Shown piece by piece: positions 11,862 through 25,500 of a DNA stretch of 64,000 nt. Under the pieces are notes generated by a model that searched no databases, had not been told where the DNA came from, and saw only the letters and a program-made list of their open reading frames with translations. The stretch lies in NCBI RefSeq assembly GCF_040939455.1, contig NC_134108.1:49351501-49415500 (forward strand), given 5' to 3'. How positions within the stretch are numbered: the stretch's first letter is position 1; every line of letters begins with the position of its first letter. The position numbers and the translations under genes were made by a program. The stretch comes from Microcebus murinus (Eukaryota; Chordata; Mammalia; Primates; Cheirogaleidae).

Positions 11862-12180
11862 CAAACAAACATTTACTGAGAGGCTACTTTGGGGCTAGGT
11901 AATGTGCTAGGTACTTGGGCTACAGTGGTAAGCAAGAAAGCACCCTGCCCTCACATAGCTGTCAGTCTGTGGGGAAGACAAATAAGAAGAAAGTGTGCCA
12001 AATGCAAAGATAGGAGGAAATACCTAGAAGAGGCAGCTAAGCCAGATTTAGGAGGCAGTGGGATGAGAGGGGGCTTAAAGAGGGCTTATTAGAGGAAGAT
12101 ATAAACTGACACCTGAAGATTGAGGGAAAGCTAGACAAGCAAAGACAAAGAAGGAAAAATTTAGGCAGAGAGTATGGTGG
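11862..12180 (-). mobile_element. L2 fragment, antisense
   Basis: 'AAACATTTACTGAGAGGCTA', 'GCTAGGTACTTGGGCTACAG', 'CACCCTGCCCTCACATAGCT' and 'CACCTGAAGATTGAGGGAAA' are in the order of reverse-strand L2. Confidence 0.65.
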
Positions 12181-14400
12181 ATAACACCACCTTTATTTTA
12201 AAAGATTTTTCTAGAAAGCTGATTATATTACTCATATAACTTTTTACTTGTCCTTTGACAGACAACTCATAATCCCCAACATTCTTCCCACAACCCCAAA
12301 CCCCAAGATCCAATCCCCCTTCCCCTTCAGCTCATGAACCAGACTGTTGAACTGGTCATTAACTAGTCTTATGTTGTCACGAACTTGCCTCAGAGAATAA
12401 AGTAATAGGAGATAAATTTTCTTCTCTAGTGTTCTTTCCTAAAACTGTTAAACACATAGTTACACATTAGACCATGCATATATAATAAAAAATAAATTTC
12501 TTTGGTGGTATGGTGGTAATTTATAATTCTAATGATCGCCTATGACATTTAGTAAAATCTTGCACCAAATGGGAATTCAATGAATCTATTCCAATAAAAA
12601 CACTACCAGTAAACCTACCAGGAAAAAAAACCCACCTAATTCTTTAAGTAGACAATTACTCAACAGCTATAATAAAAACAAACTCTGCCCAGACATTATT
12701 TTAAAGCCTTAACTTTATATTTTTCTATGTCTAATTTTCTTTACATGACAAAATACCACCACCACCAACAAAAAGGAATTGAAAGAAAAGTGCATGAAAA
12801 TAAGTAGATAAGATAGGATGAAAAAGGCTGAGGTGTTGACAAGGTCTATTTAATTACCAAGAAGTAAATTTATTTTCATATTAGTGACAGTCAATATTAT
12901 TTTTATTTATTTATCCTCATCTCGCTTTAATTAAAAGTGTAACGGCACCTATAAAGAGCCTTTTTAAAATCTCACAGATGCTATTATGCCTTAGAGAGGT
13001 TTGTCTTGTCATATGTCTGGGAGTCAGCTTATACTTATCTGAACTTTACATAAAATTAAGCATTCTCAGTAGGCAAAGCTTTAGTTACAGCTGAATAGAG
13101 TTCCAGGAAACCCCATTAAGAGTTTCATTATTTGCTCTACACCAATAATGGCAGCTGGTGCAATTCTGGCCACAACATTCATGCCTTCCATTGTGCATGA
13201 CCAAACGGCTTTTTCTCCCTTAGACTGATCTCTACATGTCAAATTTTTATTTAATTTTTTGATATTTTATCACAGATTAATAATATTACTTTATGTTAAA
13301 ATTACACTTTTAAAGTAATAAAGCTACAAAAAAAATCTTGAAGATAATTTTCAAGTACACCATTCCCCGCCAGTTTACTACAATAAGTATCTCCCACTTT
13401 AATCTTACATTGTTGAAAACTGAACATTTCCCTTTAACTTTTCTATGTTTAGCTAGAACCTCATAAAAATGGCTGGGTTGCCAATGACCCACCCAAGTAC
13501 AGTTAATTCAAGATTTCAACTCCCTTTTTCCAGTATTAGAATATTCACAATACCTGCTGCTTCAAACACTGGAACTCTCTAGTTTCACAATTTCATCAAT
13601 GTTGAGAGCTGCCTTGGCTAGAAAATTCCATTTTTGCAATTTCTAAATAAATAAAAAAAAAACAACTCTGCTTTTTACTTAAGTGAACAAAATCAATGAA
13701 ATCATACTAAGTTTCTGCTAGGCAGAGCACAGCTGTGGAGTTGCTATAGCAACTCTTGTACACTGACCATAGACTGCCCCATCCAGGAAAGAAATCTTTT
13801 GCTCCACCCCCTGAAGAGTCTAAGGCCTTGGCAAGCATGCAGTCTGTCAGCAGAGATACATTTTCAGTTCAGTTGCTGTAATGGAGCACCAAGACACCAT
13901 TATTTATTGTCCCTCACTAATAAATGTCACCTCAGCAACCAAAACAGACTCCAAATCAGGTTGCTGTACGTAACTATGTATATTTCTGTACCATGGTAGA
14001 ACTGTATTCTTTACCTCTACCCATTAGAAACCTGGGTTAGGAAAGAAGCCAAAGCAATTTCTCTTTAGACATAAGAAAAAAGAAAAAAGGACCTAAATAA
14101 ATTAGAATCTTCCCACTTTTACTAAGAATATATTTAGGTCTTTGCTTTTTAGGCTTTAAACCACGCAAACTTGTGTTCTACAACGATTTCTTTTTTGTTA
14201 CTCAGATTCAAAAAACGTTTATTGAGTTTTTCAGTGTCAACCCTTTTGCTGAGGGAATTCTCAATTGAAATATTCAAGTGTTCCTAAAGTGACTTAAATT
14301 TTTTTATGGTAATTATTTTTAGCAATACATCTTCACAAGTAATGACTTTATTGATAAATTAAATATATTCAGTTCCCTTTCTAAATGCATAGGAAACAAA
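12181..14400. other. intergenic, no gene recognised
   Basis: AT-rich with scattered short A or T runs. The open frames at 13310-13492 and 13799-13999 show no family similarity or splice context. I see no named repeat. Confidence 0.5.
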
Positions 14401-14584
14401 GGCACAGAAATATAGGGCTGTATTATGGTCCTGGTGGGTTTTTTGATAAGTTTAAACTATAAAACTCATATCCTTAAGGATGAAAGGCACAGTAGAAAAA
14501 TAGGTAAGGTGATAAAACTGAGTTCAGATGAAACACCCTCTGGAACATCTCCAGGTCTAAGGAGCTTATGGGGGAGGAGGTGTC

Positions 14585-14777
14585 AAAGCCGGCAAAGGAG
14601 GGGAAGGATATATACTTACAAAATAGGTGCGGTCGCACCACCTGGGGGTTGGACTGCTTGATGTTTTGGCAAAGCGGGGGGCGGGCGGAGGAATGGCAGG
14701 GCCAATATATGTAACCCTAACAATATTTGTAACCCCATAATATGATAAAATAAAAGGAAAAAAAAAGCCAGCAAAGG
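14585..14777 (+). mobile_element. L1 3' end, strepsirrhine type, 5'-truncated, with target duplication
   Basis: The 3' UTR tail runs from about 14599. It has 'GATATATACTTACAAAATAG', 'GTGCGGTCGCACCACCTGGG', a G-rich tract (GCGGGGGGCGGGCGG) near 14674, 'CAATATATGTAACCCTAACA' and 'GTAACCCCATAATATGATAA', ending in an A-rich tail. The flanks AAAGCCGGCAAAGG (14585-14598) and AAAGCCAGCAAAGG (14764-14777) form a 14-bp duplication with one mismatch. The insert is only about 165 bp. Confidence 0.75.
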
Positions 14778-16129
14778 GCACATGTACTATTTAAACCAGA
14801 AGGAGAGAAACTTTCATCTCTGCCACTAATTACTTTCCAGGACAATCCCAAGTATCAATCTGCCCATCTTCAGTCCTCTCCCCATTTCCAGGCATGGAAA
14901 GATCTTCTAACATGGCACCTCTTCTCACCATTAGAATGAATCACAGTTCTCCTTCTCCCCAGAAGGTCCACAATTACCCACTTTCTCCTACACACATTTT
15001 TTGGGAATTACCTAGGAAAACAGAAAGAAAAACTGGCTTTAAAAAACTGCTTTTCTGAGCTTCTCTCAGCTTTTCTCAGCTTCCTGAGATCCTGACCTAA
15101 ATATTTTTTCACACCTGTATCTTGAACACTGCCTCCGCTGAGGATTCAGAGAATAAGTAAACATGTCCATCTATCCCTTCGGAATCACTATCTCTTAGAC
15201 TGCTACCCTATATTCTGAGCTCCTCCCTGCTATTACACCTCTCCTGCCTGTCCTCTATATTTACTTCAATTGATGACTCCAGTTCTCTAGCTGCTCCAGA
15301 GGATTTGAGTGAGAAACCAAGAGTACAGAAGAGTCATACTAGTTTCTATAGACTTCTGGAATGATAGGTCAACAAGTGCAAATTTATTATAAAGCATGTA
15401 TACACAAAGAAATCTATTATGACATCATTGATTTTAAAATATAAAAAATAAAAATGTACCATATTTCCCTGGATAAGGTAATTAAATGTGCAATTTCTTC
15501 TTCCTATACTTTCTTATTAAAAATATATCACTTTTGTAGGTTTTAAATTCACAATCTCAATTTACATGGATGAACATTATACACAATGCAAAGAATAAAA
15601 TTCACCAAAGTTATAAAGTAAGATAAAATAAGCCACTGGTATTTAAGAAACTAGATTTTTAAAAGAGAATGGGAATAGCACAAGAAAACTTCTGCAATGA
15701 AGTTATGACAGTAACTTGAGGAAATAACTATAACTTTATCTCCTAAAAATTAAGTTTATGGGTTCCTATTTGTAATTGTCACATAAAACTTTGATTAAAA
15801 GCTTCTTCACAAAACTGGAGGACTATAATGCTTTTCACTTTTCAAAAGAGACAAACATTTCATACCTTTAAAACAGGATAGGGAGGAAACACCAGGAAAA
15901 ACACCAGGAAAGTTAAAAGACCTTTCTGTACTCTGTTCATTTAACATTAATTCTTAAGATTATAAGCCTTCTAAATAAAAAAGTGGAATCGTACTTGTAT
16001 CTCAGATTTAAGTTAATTTTAGTATAGTTTCTTAGATTTAGCTTAAGATATTTGCAAACTGAACAAAGTTCTAAGACATGATAAGGTTGGGGACTTTTGT
16101 TAATAAGAAAAATAAAAAAGCAATCATTT
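14778..16129. other. intergenic downstream of CEP57L1, no feature recognised
   Basis: A short C/T-rich stretch (14860-15300) precedes AT-rich sequence. The 16136-16310 part is probably the CEP57L1 3' UTR. I recognise no repeat. Confidence 0.45.
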
Positions 16130-16135
16130 TTTATT
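16130..16135 (-). terminator. CEP57L1: candidate CEP57L1 poly(A) signal AATAAA
   Basis: The plus strand reads TTTATT, that is AATAAA on the gene strand, about 175 nt after the stop codon. A T-rich stretch follows on the gene strand (plus 16107-16120 is A-rich), as expected of a downstream element. A further AATAAA lies at 15383-15388, so longer 3' UTRs are possible. Confidence 0.4.
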
Positions 16136-16310
16136 TGGGACTCTTAGTAGGTCATTAGGTATTAATTTAAAAATACTACAACTTCATGTTTTATAGAGGC
16201 TAGAAACATAATTCAAAATTTCACAAAGGTATATTAAATTAAAACCACTTTAGACAACTCAAGATCTCATTGACAAAGTTCATTTAAGGTGACACAGTTC
16301 TGCTATTGTG

Positions 16311-16532
16311 TTACTGTTCCCACATGATATCATCTCTCCTCAATTTCACTTGAAGATTATGAACTCGTATTGGATGAAAGTTGTTGTTTTTCTGAAAAGG
16401 ATTAGTTTCATTCAAACATTTTCTGGGGCTATTTTTTATGTTCTTTGATCCTTTAGGGCAGATGTCTTCTCTCTGAATACCTGAAGCTTCACTCATCTTT
16501 GAGTTTTGAACTTTTTGCTGCAGTTTACGGAC
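16311..16532 (-). CDS. CEP57L1: CEP57L1 last coding exon (residues 405-477 and stop)
   Basis: The acceptor CTTTCCAG lies before 16532 and the TAA stop is at 16313-16311. It encodes [20 protein letters not shown], then a Ser/Lys/Asn-rich stretch containing NSPRKC and the conserved C-terminus [20 protein letters not shown] ending in EQ. The terminal basic/hydrophobic block is strongly kept relative to the human protein as I recall it, which suggests a binding role, although none is established to my knowledge. Confidence 0.95.
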   Translation of the reverse strand, partial: VRKLQQKVQNSKMSEASGIQREDICPKGSKNIKNSPRKCLNETNPFQKNNNFHPIRVHNLQVKLRRDDIMWEQ

Positions 16533-19500
16533 CTGGAAAGAAAAAAAATCTAATATTTTTAGTAAAAAATATACTGAAAATATATTCTACAATAGATGGA
16601 TTGCATTGATGGTTTAAAGATTACATTAAATTAAAAAGTTCAATTCAGTAAGTTTTTACTTATCAAACATTTGTTACATGCCTAATACCGTGCTAGTCAC
16701 GTAGAAATGTAATGAATAAAACAGTTCTTGCTTTCAAGGAGCTTATTGCTGTTAGTGAAATAAAAGCATATACATGACAGCTAGAGAATACTTCAAGCCA
16801 GGATAAGTTTGAGTAGGACAAAAAATGTGTATGTAAGAAGACCAAAGTAGGACAAGATCAATATGGCCTGGAGAAGTTGAAGAAAAGGTTGTATGGAAGA
16901 TATGAAACTGGTAAAAACTGGAGAATAAAGGAAAAGGACCTTTTAGGTGATATTACCAGCAAAGCAAATTGGTTTTAAAATGAGCATTGAGTTTATAGCG
17001 TCAAATATATATACATACTTATACACACACACACACATACATACATATGAAATCTTAAAAGTATTCCTGAGTTTAAAGTACTATTGAATATTTAAAAAAA
17101 TTCAAGGGAATAAATATAACTTTATCTTTTGAGGAGTGTCTGGTAATAATGGGGGCAGATAGAATTAAAACAAAAATAATACCTATCAACTAATTAAAAA
17201 ACATTTCTTCAAAGTCTAACCCATTACTTTGTCTATTTCACTTATGCATAGGTCTAATTTGTAGAGCTGATCCAGACTTTAGATGATTACCTGTTTCTCT
17301 ATTTGGCTAAGAGGTAATTTTTATTACAGATATTATCAAATTGATCATAAAATGTTTGAAAATTTATACTGCTATAGCTGTTATAGAATATAAATTTTGC
17401 TTTTCAAAATATTATATAGACTAAGTTTTAAAAATATGATTATTCTTTTATTCCTTTCAAGTTTCTCCTATGTAATTCCAAGAAAGTATATAGTTGTATA
17501 ATATTCGCTCTAAAACAATCATATGAAAATTCTTATTTACTATCACCTTAAAAGCCAATAAAGTAAAAATATTTGTTTCAAAAGTTTCATTTCTTTCTTT
17601 ATTGGCCATAAGAGAATAAAGGCAATCACATTCTACATCTTTTATTACTTTCCTATAAAAGGGGGCAGGGCTTATTTGTGAGGTTAATGTATCACTAACT
17701 TATATGAATGATGATTATATCCATAGGCAGATGGTTACATGATGAGGCTTGTAGGTTCCTAGAAAGGCTCCTTATGCCTTGTGCTCCAGCAGTATAACAG
17801 TAGCTGAAAATTCAACCTATGGAGTCATTGTCTTGGGATAAAATATTATATTCCATGATTCTTCTGTTCAAATACTAAAATTGTTATGCTATTCTTTGTT
17901 CTTAAGACTTCTCAAACAAGTACAGAGTTCCCCTTACCACACCTGTTCTACGCACTTTAGCTAGGTGAGTACAGGTCCCCAGGAATGGAACACAGCACGG
18001 CATGTTTTGAGAAAGGGGAAATAGTGCTTTAGAGATTGGGGTACTGCATGAGGAGCCAGGTTTATGTATGGTACTGAATTAGAGACCTGCTGATATAAGG
18101 GGCATCATTAAGGCATTAGAGGAGAGAAGGATAAGGGAAAAGAATGCTAAACGGGCAACCAGAGAGCTGCTAAGGTAAAATTACCCTACCTTACATTTTC
18201 CCCAAAGCCATTTCTAAATACACAACTAAACTTTCTTGCTCATTTTTAAAAATATTAACTTGAGAGAGTTACGTAGGAGGCCCATATTATTCCAATGGCT
18301 CTATTCTGTAACAAGTCTAAGTTATTTCTGTCTATCTTGTCACTAAATCCCACACATGGACCTCAAATTTGGAAGGTCATACAGAGATGTAACAGTAAAT
18401 CCAGATATTTTATCTTTTTATTAAAATATTTTACTAAAGCCTTCTTACACTGTCTTGATGCTTCTTCAGTTTGGAAATTTGTTCCCCTTTAATTTCCATT
18501 TTCTTGACTAAATGCTCTAGTTCACATTCTATGTCATCACAGACTGAATAGCTTTCAGTTTCCTTCATTTGTTTCAGTAATTCTTGATGCTCCCTATGAA
18601 AGGAAAGCAAATATCAAGCACTGTTATAGTTTATAGTATATGTTTTTGCCATAATTAAAACATTGTTCAATCATAAATTTTAGTCAGAGTTAAATATTAA
18701 TCTTCAAAAACAGTTTCTTCCATTAGGGTTGTGTAATTAAATATATGGTAAATATAATCAGGCTCTTGTGATTAAATACAATTAGAAATATCTTAAACGT
18801 AAGCTGCTAAACAACTTTTAACAAAAATCTGAATTCTTGATGCTCATAGCTAAATGTTGTCAATTGTTCTATGTCCTTAACTAGAGGCATTAAATGGCTC
18901 TCTTCTTAAATAATTCCAACTCAGAATTATTGATGCAATATTTTTGAAAGAATTCCAGCTGTGAAAATATTTGCCTGAGAAATCCCTGGATTTAGAGTTA
19001 GCTTACTCTATGAAATAATGTCAATATGTAATAACTAGCTATATCTTCTACAGAAGTCTTAGATCAACTAGTTGGCCAGCCAAATCACACAGTTCTGGAA
19101 TTTCTGTTGGATATATATTTAAACATGGGGCATTATATAATGTATCCCATACAGAAATCTTCCTTACTGTGGATGCTGCTTCAAAATTTGTAATGCAGAC
19201 CTACCAAAGTCTAAAATAAGGAATTTCATTCCTACTTGTGTAATGAAATCATTCATTTAACTAAAAGATTCTATAAAATCTTTTATGAGTTATAATCTAA
19301 GGTCACCAGACCCTATGTATTAGAATGATAGTAATATCTATCTATCAGTCCAGATCTTGGGAATATAGAAACTCCTTAGATTAGAATAATAGTAATTACA
19401 CACAATTAAAATTTTAAATAGTACCAATAAATACAATGAAAAATCAGTAACAATAAATCTGTTCAAATGGCCAGGTAAGACCTTTAAGAATTTATAAACG

Positions 19501-22500
19501 GCACTGCTCTTAAGACTGAGAAGAAAAAAGGATATCTAAGAATCTTTCTACTTCTCCTGATAAAGAATAAAAATACTTACACACTCATTTGGTCCAGCTC
19601 ATCCTGCAATGCCATTAAAAGTTCAGATAAATTGTCACAAATGGAAACGGACTTTTCTGAGTCAGAAGGTATAGCTTTACACTGAGAAGTTTTTCTAATA
19701 GGCTTGTAGAGACATCTAGGCTCAGTCACTTCAGAAGGTTTCTGAAGGATATGTGGGCCACAACGTTGCATCATCTGCAGAAGGTTTTGCACACTCGCAT
19801 TCACAGAGCAGCTTGCACTGGAAGACTTAAGGGGAAAAGAAATAGCTCAGAACAATTTTAAACAACTGATGACATTTAAATAGCACTTACAATGAAGCAG
19901 GAGTTTTTTGAACAACTATCTTTACTTTTTTCTCTCTCACCTTTTCAGACACAAAAGGCAGTGCTCCAAAGTTTGAATAAATTTGCTGAGGTGCTCCTCT
20001 CTTTAAACATTTCATTTTCTGGAGATTGACAAGGGAAAAGTAAACAAAAACTTATCTTAAAAGATATTTATAATATGAAGACCTCTCAAAACTTAATAGT
20101 AAATAAACAATGCATTTTGAAAATAGACAAAAGACATGGACAGAAATTTCACTGAAAAAGACGTATGATGGCAAATAAAAGATATGAAAAGATATTCAGC
20201 ATCATTAGCTATTAGGGAAATGCAAGTTAAAATTACAATGAAATATCACTGCACATGTATCAGAATGGCCAAAATCAAAAATAGTGACACCAAATGTTGG
20301 CAAGCATGCAGAGAAATTGGATCGGTCATATATTGTTGGTGGGACTACAAAATGGTACAACCATTCTGGAAGACAGTTGGGCAGTTTCTCATAAAACTAA
20401 ACAAGTACTCATCATATAACCCAACAATTGCTCTCTTAGGCATTTATCCCAGGAAATGAAAACTTATGTTCACACAAAAACCTGTACACAAGTGTTCATA
20501 GCAGCTTTATTTGAAATAACCTCAAACTGGAAACAATCAAATATCCTTCAACAGATGAATGGTTAAACTGTGGTACATCCATTATGTGAAATACCATACA
20601 GTAATAAAAAAATGTACCGATATATGCAACAACTTGGATGGCTCTCAAAGGGAAAAAGCCAATCCCAGAAGCTGAGTAAAAAAAGCCAATCCCAAAAAGT
20701 TACACACAGTATAATTGTATTTATTTAACATGCTTGAAATAACAAACTATAGAGATAGTAAACAGATTATATGTTGCCAGTGGTCAGGGAAAGCGATGTG
20801 TAGTTATAAAGGGATTGCATGAAGGAGCCTTATGGTGGTGGAACAGTTCTGTATCTTGATTGTTGTGATGGGTACAGGAATCTACACATGTGATAAAACT
20901 ATATAAATTCTCCTACTGCTGTCAGTTACCATCTAGAATTACAGCACTAATTATGTCCATATTCTTCTCAGAAGCCTTCAGTGGTTCTCAACTATTTATA
21001 GATAAAAGTTCAAATTTTTACCATGGCATTCAAGGTTAGCCATTATCTCACCCCATCCTGCATTTTCAGTTTTAATTTCACTATGACCCCGGCTCACCAC
21101 CACTACTGGACCTATAGGTCCCTGGAAAAACCAACAATTTCCTCAAGCTGTAATACATTTCTCCTCATCTCGGTCTGTCAATACTTATTAATCTACCCAG
21201 CTGTCTTTAGTGCTGCTTTTTGCATTACCCTTCACATATTTCTTTATCTACACAGCACCACAACACTTTGTTTATACCTCTTTTAAGCTTTTATTATACT
21301 CTAATATTTGTATATTTATCTGTTTCTCATAAATTTACCTCTTTATTACATAGAGACACCAGTCTATGGCATCAAGATATATAAGTTGAATGAATTCTGA
21401 GTTATGTCGAGGATATGAAGACACAGTGTGAGTGGAAGCAGGTCTGTCATAGAGGCTTCCTGAAATCTGGTCCTACCTTCAGCAACATTAATGTCCCTTC
21501 ATCATTAAAGGGAGACAGTATAATTTGCAAATCTCATGAACTTGTAATTTGAACTAAGTACTTTTATAAAGTGATTTTGCTGTTAATTATTCTCTTGTCT
21601 TCCAGGAGCTACTTTTTCTTCCCTTTTTTTTTCAACCTCCCTGCACCTTCACTATTTTTACAATGAATAAGTCAATATTTGTTCTTCTTGCAAATTACTG
21701 ATAGTGATTTTCTATTTGGCTTTGTGGCTTTGAATCTCACTGCACAAACAAGACACAAAACAAATATTTAAGGAAGGAATAAGCAAAAAACATATAAAGT
21801 TGCATTGGGAAAATGTTTTTCATTATTGTAGTTTGAACATTCTTTAAAAGAAAAAATTATGAAAAATACAGCCAAAGTAATGAATATTAATTCTTATTTA
21901 TGTAATAAAAGAGGACTGGGCATGGTGGTTCTTGCCTGTAATCCTAGCACTCTGTGAGTCTGAGGTGGGAGGACCACTTGAGATCAGGAGTTCAAGACCA
22001 GCCTGAGCAAGAGTGAGACCTCATCTCTGCTAAAAATAGAAAAATTAGCTGGGCATTGTGGCATGCACCTATAGTACCAGCTACTCAGAAGGCTGAGGCA
22101 GAAGGATCTCTTGAGCCCAGGAGTTGGAGGCTGCAGTGAGCTATGATTACACCACTGCATTCTACCCAAGGCAACACAGTGAGACTTTGTCTCAAAAATT
22201 TAAAAAAAGTAGCCAAAGTTAAGTATTATGTTCTCTCCATTATTTTATCCACAGAGTAAGCATACAGTAGCGGACAGAATTCTCAAATAGCATCCCTGAC
22301 TCTCATAGCAAATGGCACACAGAAACACTCACTACATGCAAAATGAATAAATAGTAATAATGGTCATCAAAACTATAATCCTAGAATCATAAGATTAAAA
22401 GAGATTTAAATTTTTTTCTTACCATTATATATAATTAAGAAGGTAAAGCTACAATATATCCAAAACATCAATTCATCTAAACAAAATATTGGTCAATCTA

Positions 22501-25500
22501 TAAAGTACTAACTCCCCAATCCTTATTTTCAGGCAAATTCAAAGGATATGAGTATAGAAAGAACAAATAATAATAAATTCCCTATAGAAATTCCCTATAT
22601 AACCTGTAAGTTAACAGGTCTGTAAAAAAAAAAAAAATACTGTTTTTTATTGTGCATGTATTACATAAAACTGCTTTCAGGATTTATTGTGTTATCAGCA
22701 TCTACTGTGTTGTTTAGTGCCTCTTTTATAAAGTATCACAAAATACATTTCTCCAGGAGTTTAAAACTAGGAAAATCTTTATCTTTCTAGAAAAACTGAA
22801 GTGTTTCATGTTATTTCACAAAGACAGCTATACTGTCCATTATGTGTTCTTTTTTGCTTTGGTTGCTAACAAACTCAGAGCTAAGTTTTATGCATAACTG
22901 CCATTACTTTCTATAACCTGGGTTTATGAAATTTTCTGTCTTTACACCCAAATCCATTGACATGCAGTATTCCATGTCTTTTATTATATATCTCTTCAAA
23001 TCCTTTCTGTAAATGGGTTAGGCATAAACATTACAAAAGTCAATAAATATTAGCAAATAAGAAAGTGTTATTTGGGAAAAAGTTTTATATGCATACCTTT
23101 GAAGATTTCTTCTTTTCCTTGGAATGTTTTGGATTTGAAACTGAAGACATTAAAATTCTATTGATTTCAAGTCCAGTTTGAAGCTATAACAGTAAAGAAA
23201 AAACTCACAAAATTGATTTGTAACATGCTTCTTCAAAAACATTATAATGAGAGGTCAGGTCTCAGTTTATTAATATAAAAGTGCTTTTTGAAGAAAAAAA
23301 TCTAAAATACTATTTTGTGTATGTGTGAAAGTTATTAAGTATATTAATAATTATAATAATATTCTGTTTATAAGAGAATGAAGTATTATATATGTATTTA
23401 TCAGAATTTCAAAAGATTAAAAGAACTCTTGGCAGTGCATCTAAGCATAATGAATATACTGGCTGGTTGAGAATTTCATTATTACAGCAAAAGAGACAAA
23501 ACTAACAAGGTAGGAAGTAGAAATTAGAATCTAGAAATTAGAATCTAATTTTCAGTTAAGAAAAATAAAAGTATAATATTAATAAAACATATATGGTTAC
23601 CATGACAGATTATTACTCTATTTACCTCAGAAGCTTTATCTTGAAATAGCTTACGTTGATGTTCTTCTTCTGTAAGTTTTTCCTCTAAATGTTTAATCTT
23701 GTCCTGAAAAAAGAATTGAAAACTGGGATTGTTAAATAAACTAGAGCCAAATATCTCCTGTTTCTTTTCCAAATAGAATTCTAGTGGTTTTGATTTTTAA
23801 GAGTTTGGGAAGCTAAAGCTGAAAGGAAGACAAAGGAATGGCAAAAGATGCTAAGATTTTTCTTGGCTTTCTTCCTGCTTTTTTTCTTTTACTGACTATT
23901 ACACATAAAGAAAACAAAGGGAAAGCAAACAATGTATACACACATAGGCTTCCAACTTCTAGCAACAAAACTAGAATGATGAAACTTATGAGGTTACTAA
24001 AGATCTAGAAGGTCAAATTATTATAGTCTGGGTCTCAATGTTTCATTCAAAACATACAAAAATAACAATAAATTTCTATCATGTACATATAAGGGTACAA
24101 TTTCGGGGGGAAAGAGAAGGAAGGAAGACATATTAGAAAGATAATATGTGGTCCTTGTTACTTAAGAGCTTATACAGGTTAAGTATCATTTATCTGAAAT
24201 GCTTGAAAATGGAAGTGTTTCAGATTTTGAATTTTAGAATATTTTCAATATGGATTTAGTATCCCTAATCCCAAAATCCAAAATCCAAAATGCCCCAGTG
24301 AACATTTCCTCTGAGTACCATGTGCTCAAAAGTTTTGGATTTTGGAGCATTTCTGATTTCATATTTTCAGGTTAGGGATACTTTATTATATGTAGGTAAA
24401 CAAGAGTAATATACACAAAACAATAAAGCAACAAAGCAATGAATATTATTTGACATGAATGACTGATATATATAACCATGTGTATATAATGTTATACACA
24501 CAAGTATTTACATCTTATATCTGTTGTGTGGTTCAAAATAGGAGGACAGTACTATTTCAAAGAGAGAACTTCCTGAGTTCTAGACCATTAGTACCCTCAA
24601 AGTTTCTCTACCACTTATGTTGGAGAGCTCAAGAAGGCTTCCTAGAGAAAATCCTATAAAATAGAAATGATTTGGGTGGAAAAAGGAGAGGGAGGGGATC
24701 TAAAATAGGCTTAATCTGACTGCAAGTGGTGAAAGACAATCTTTTCAATATTCTTTAGGTAACTTAACTGCCAAATACAAATGTTCTGCCATATTAGCAG
24801 AAGTCAAAATTACAATTTTACATCAAAAGACAAGCTCATTTATGCCATTATGGAACACATTAACTTTTCATCTTTATAGGTAGAAATTCATATCTGGATT
24901 AAAAAAGTTGTAAATAAAATTTTATAAATCTAAGATTTTACTGTACATTCACATACAATGCCAATTATGCTTAGCACTAAAGATTTATTCCCACCATCAT
25001 CACTTCAAAGAAACAAGTAGAAGCTTACCTCAGCAGTTTTCTGAGTTGTTGTAAGTCTGAAACACTCTTTTTCTAAGACATCGAGCTTTTCAAGTTTTGC
25101 GTGCAGCCTCATCTGATCTTGTTCTTTTTCTCTTTGAAGCTGGGCCTGGAGAGGATAAAAACAAAACTGGAATTTGGCAAGTGTTACCAATGAATCAAGA
25201 ATAATACAAATTCTGATAATTCAAAACGCAATATAAATCTGTCATAAGAAACATGTACATATTTCAGGTGATTACAAGCAAAATCAAATACCTTTAAGGA
25301 GCAAATATAATATAACAAAAAAGATGTGCTGTATTAGCATCAATGGAACAAACTCTTCTATTCATCTTTATATAACTATTCTACTAAAGAAAAAATCATT
25401 AACAAAACCTGTATTAAACAGTGTTATTTATTAATACTAGGTGACCAAACCTACTCATTGACTTACCTTCTCTCTAACTCTAACATAGGAAAGCAGCTAT

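Noticed and set aside
14425..14781. Overlapping open frames on both strands
   Set aside because: They arise from the L1 3' UTR G-rich tract.
20184..20459. 91-codon open frame as a host gene
   Set aside because: It is the decayed C-terminal part of L1 ORF2, antisense to CEP57L1.
23545..23772. Full 75-codon frame around CEP57L1 exon 5 as coding
   Set aside because: Only 23626-23703 has splice borders and family similarity. The rest is intron read-through.
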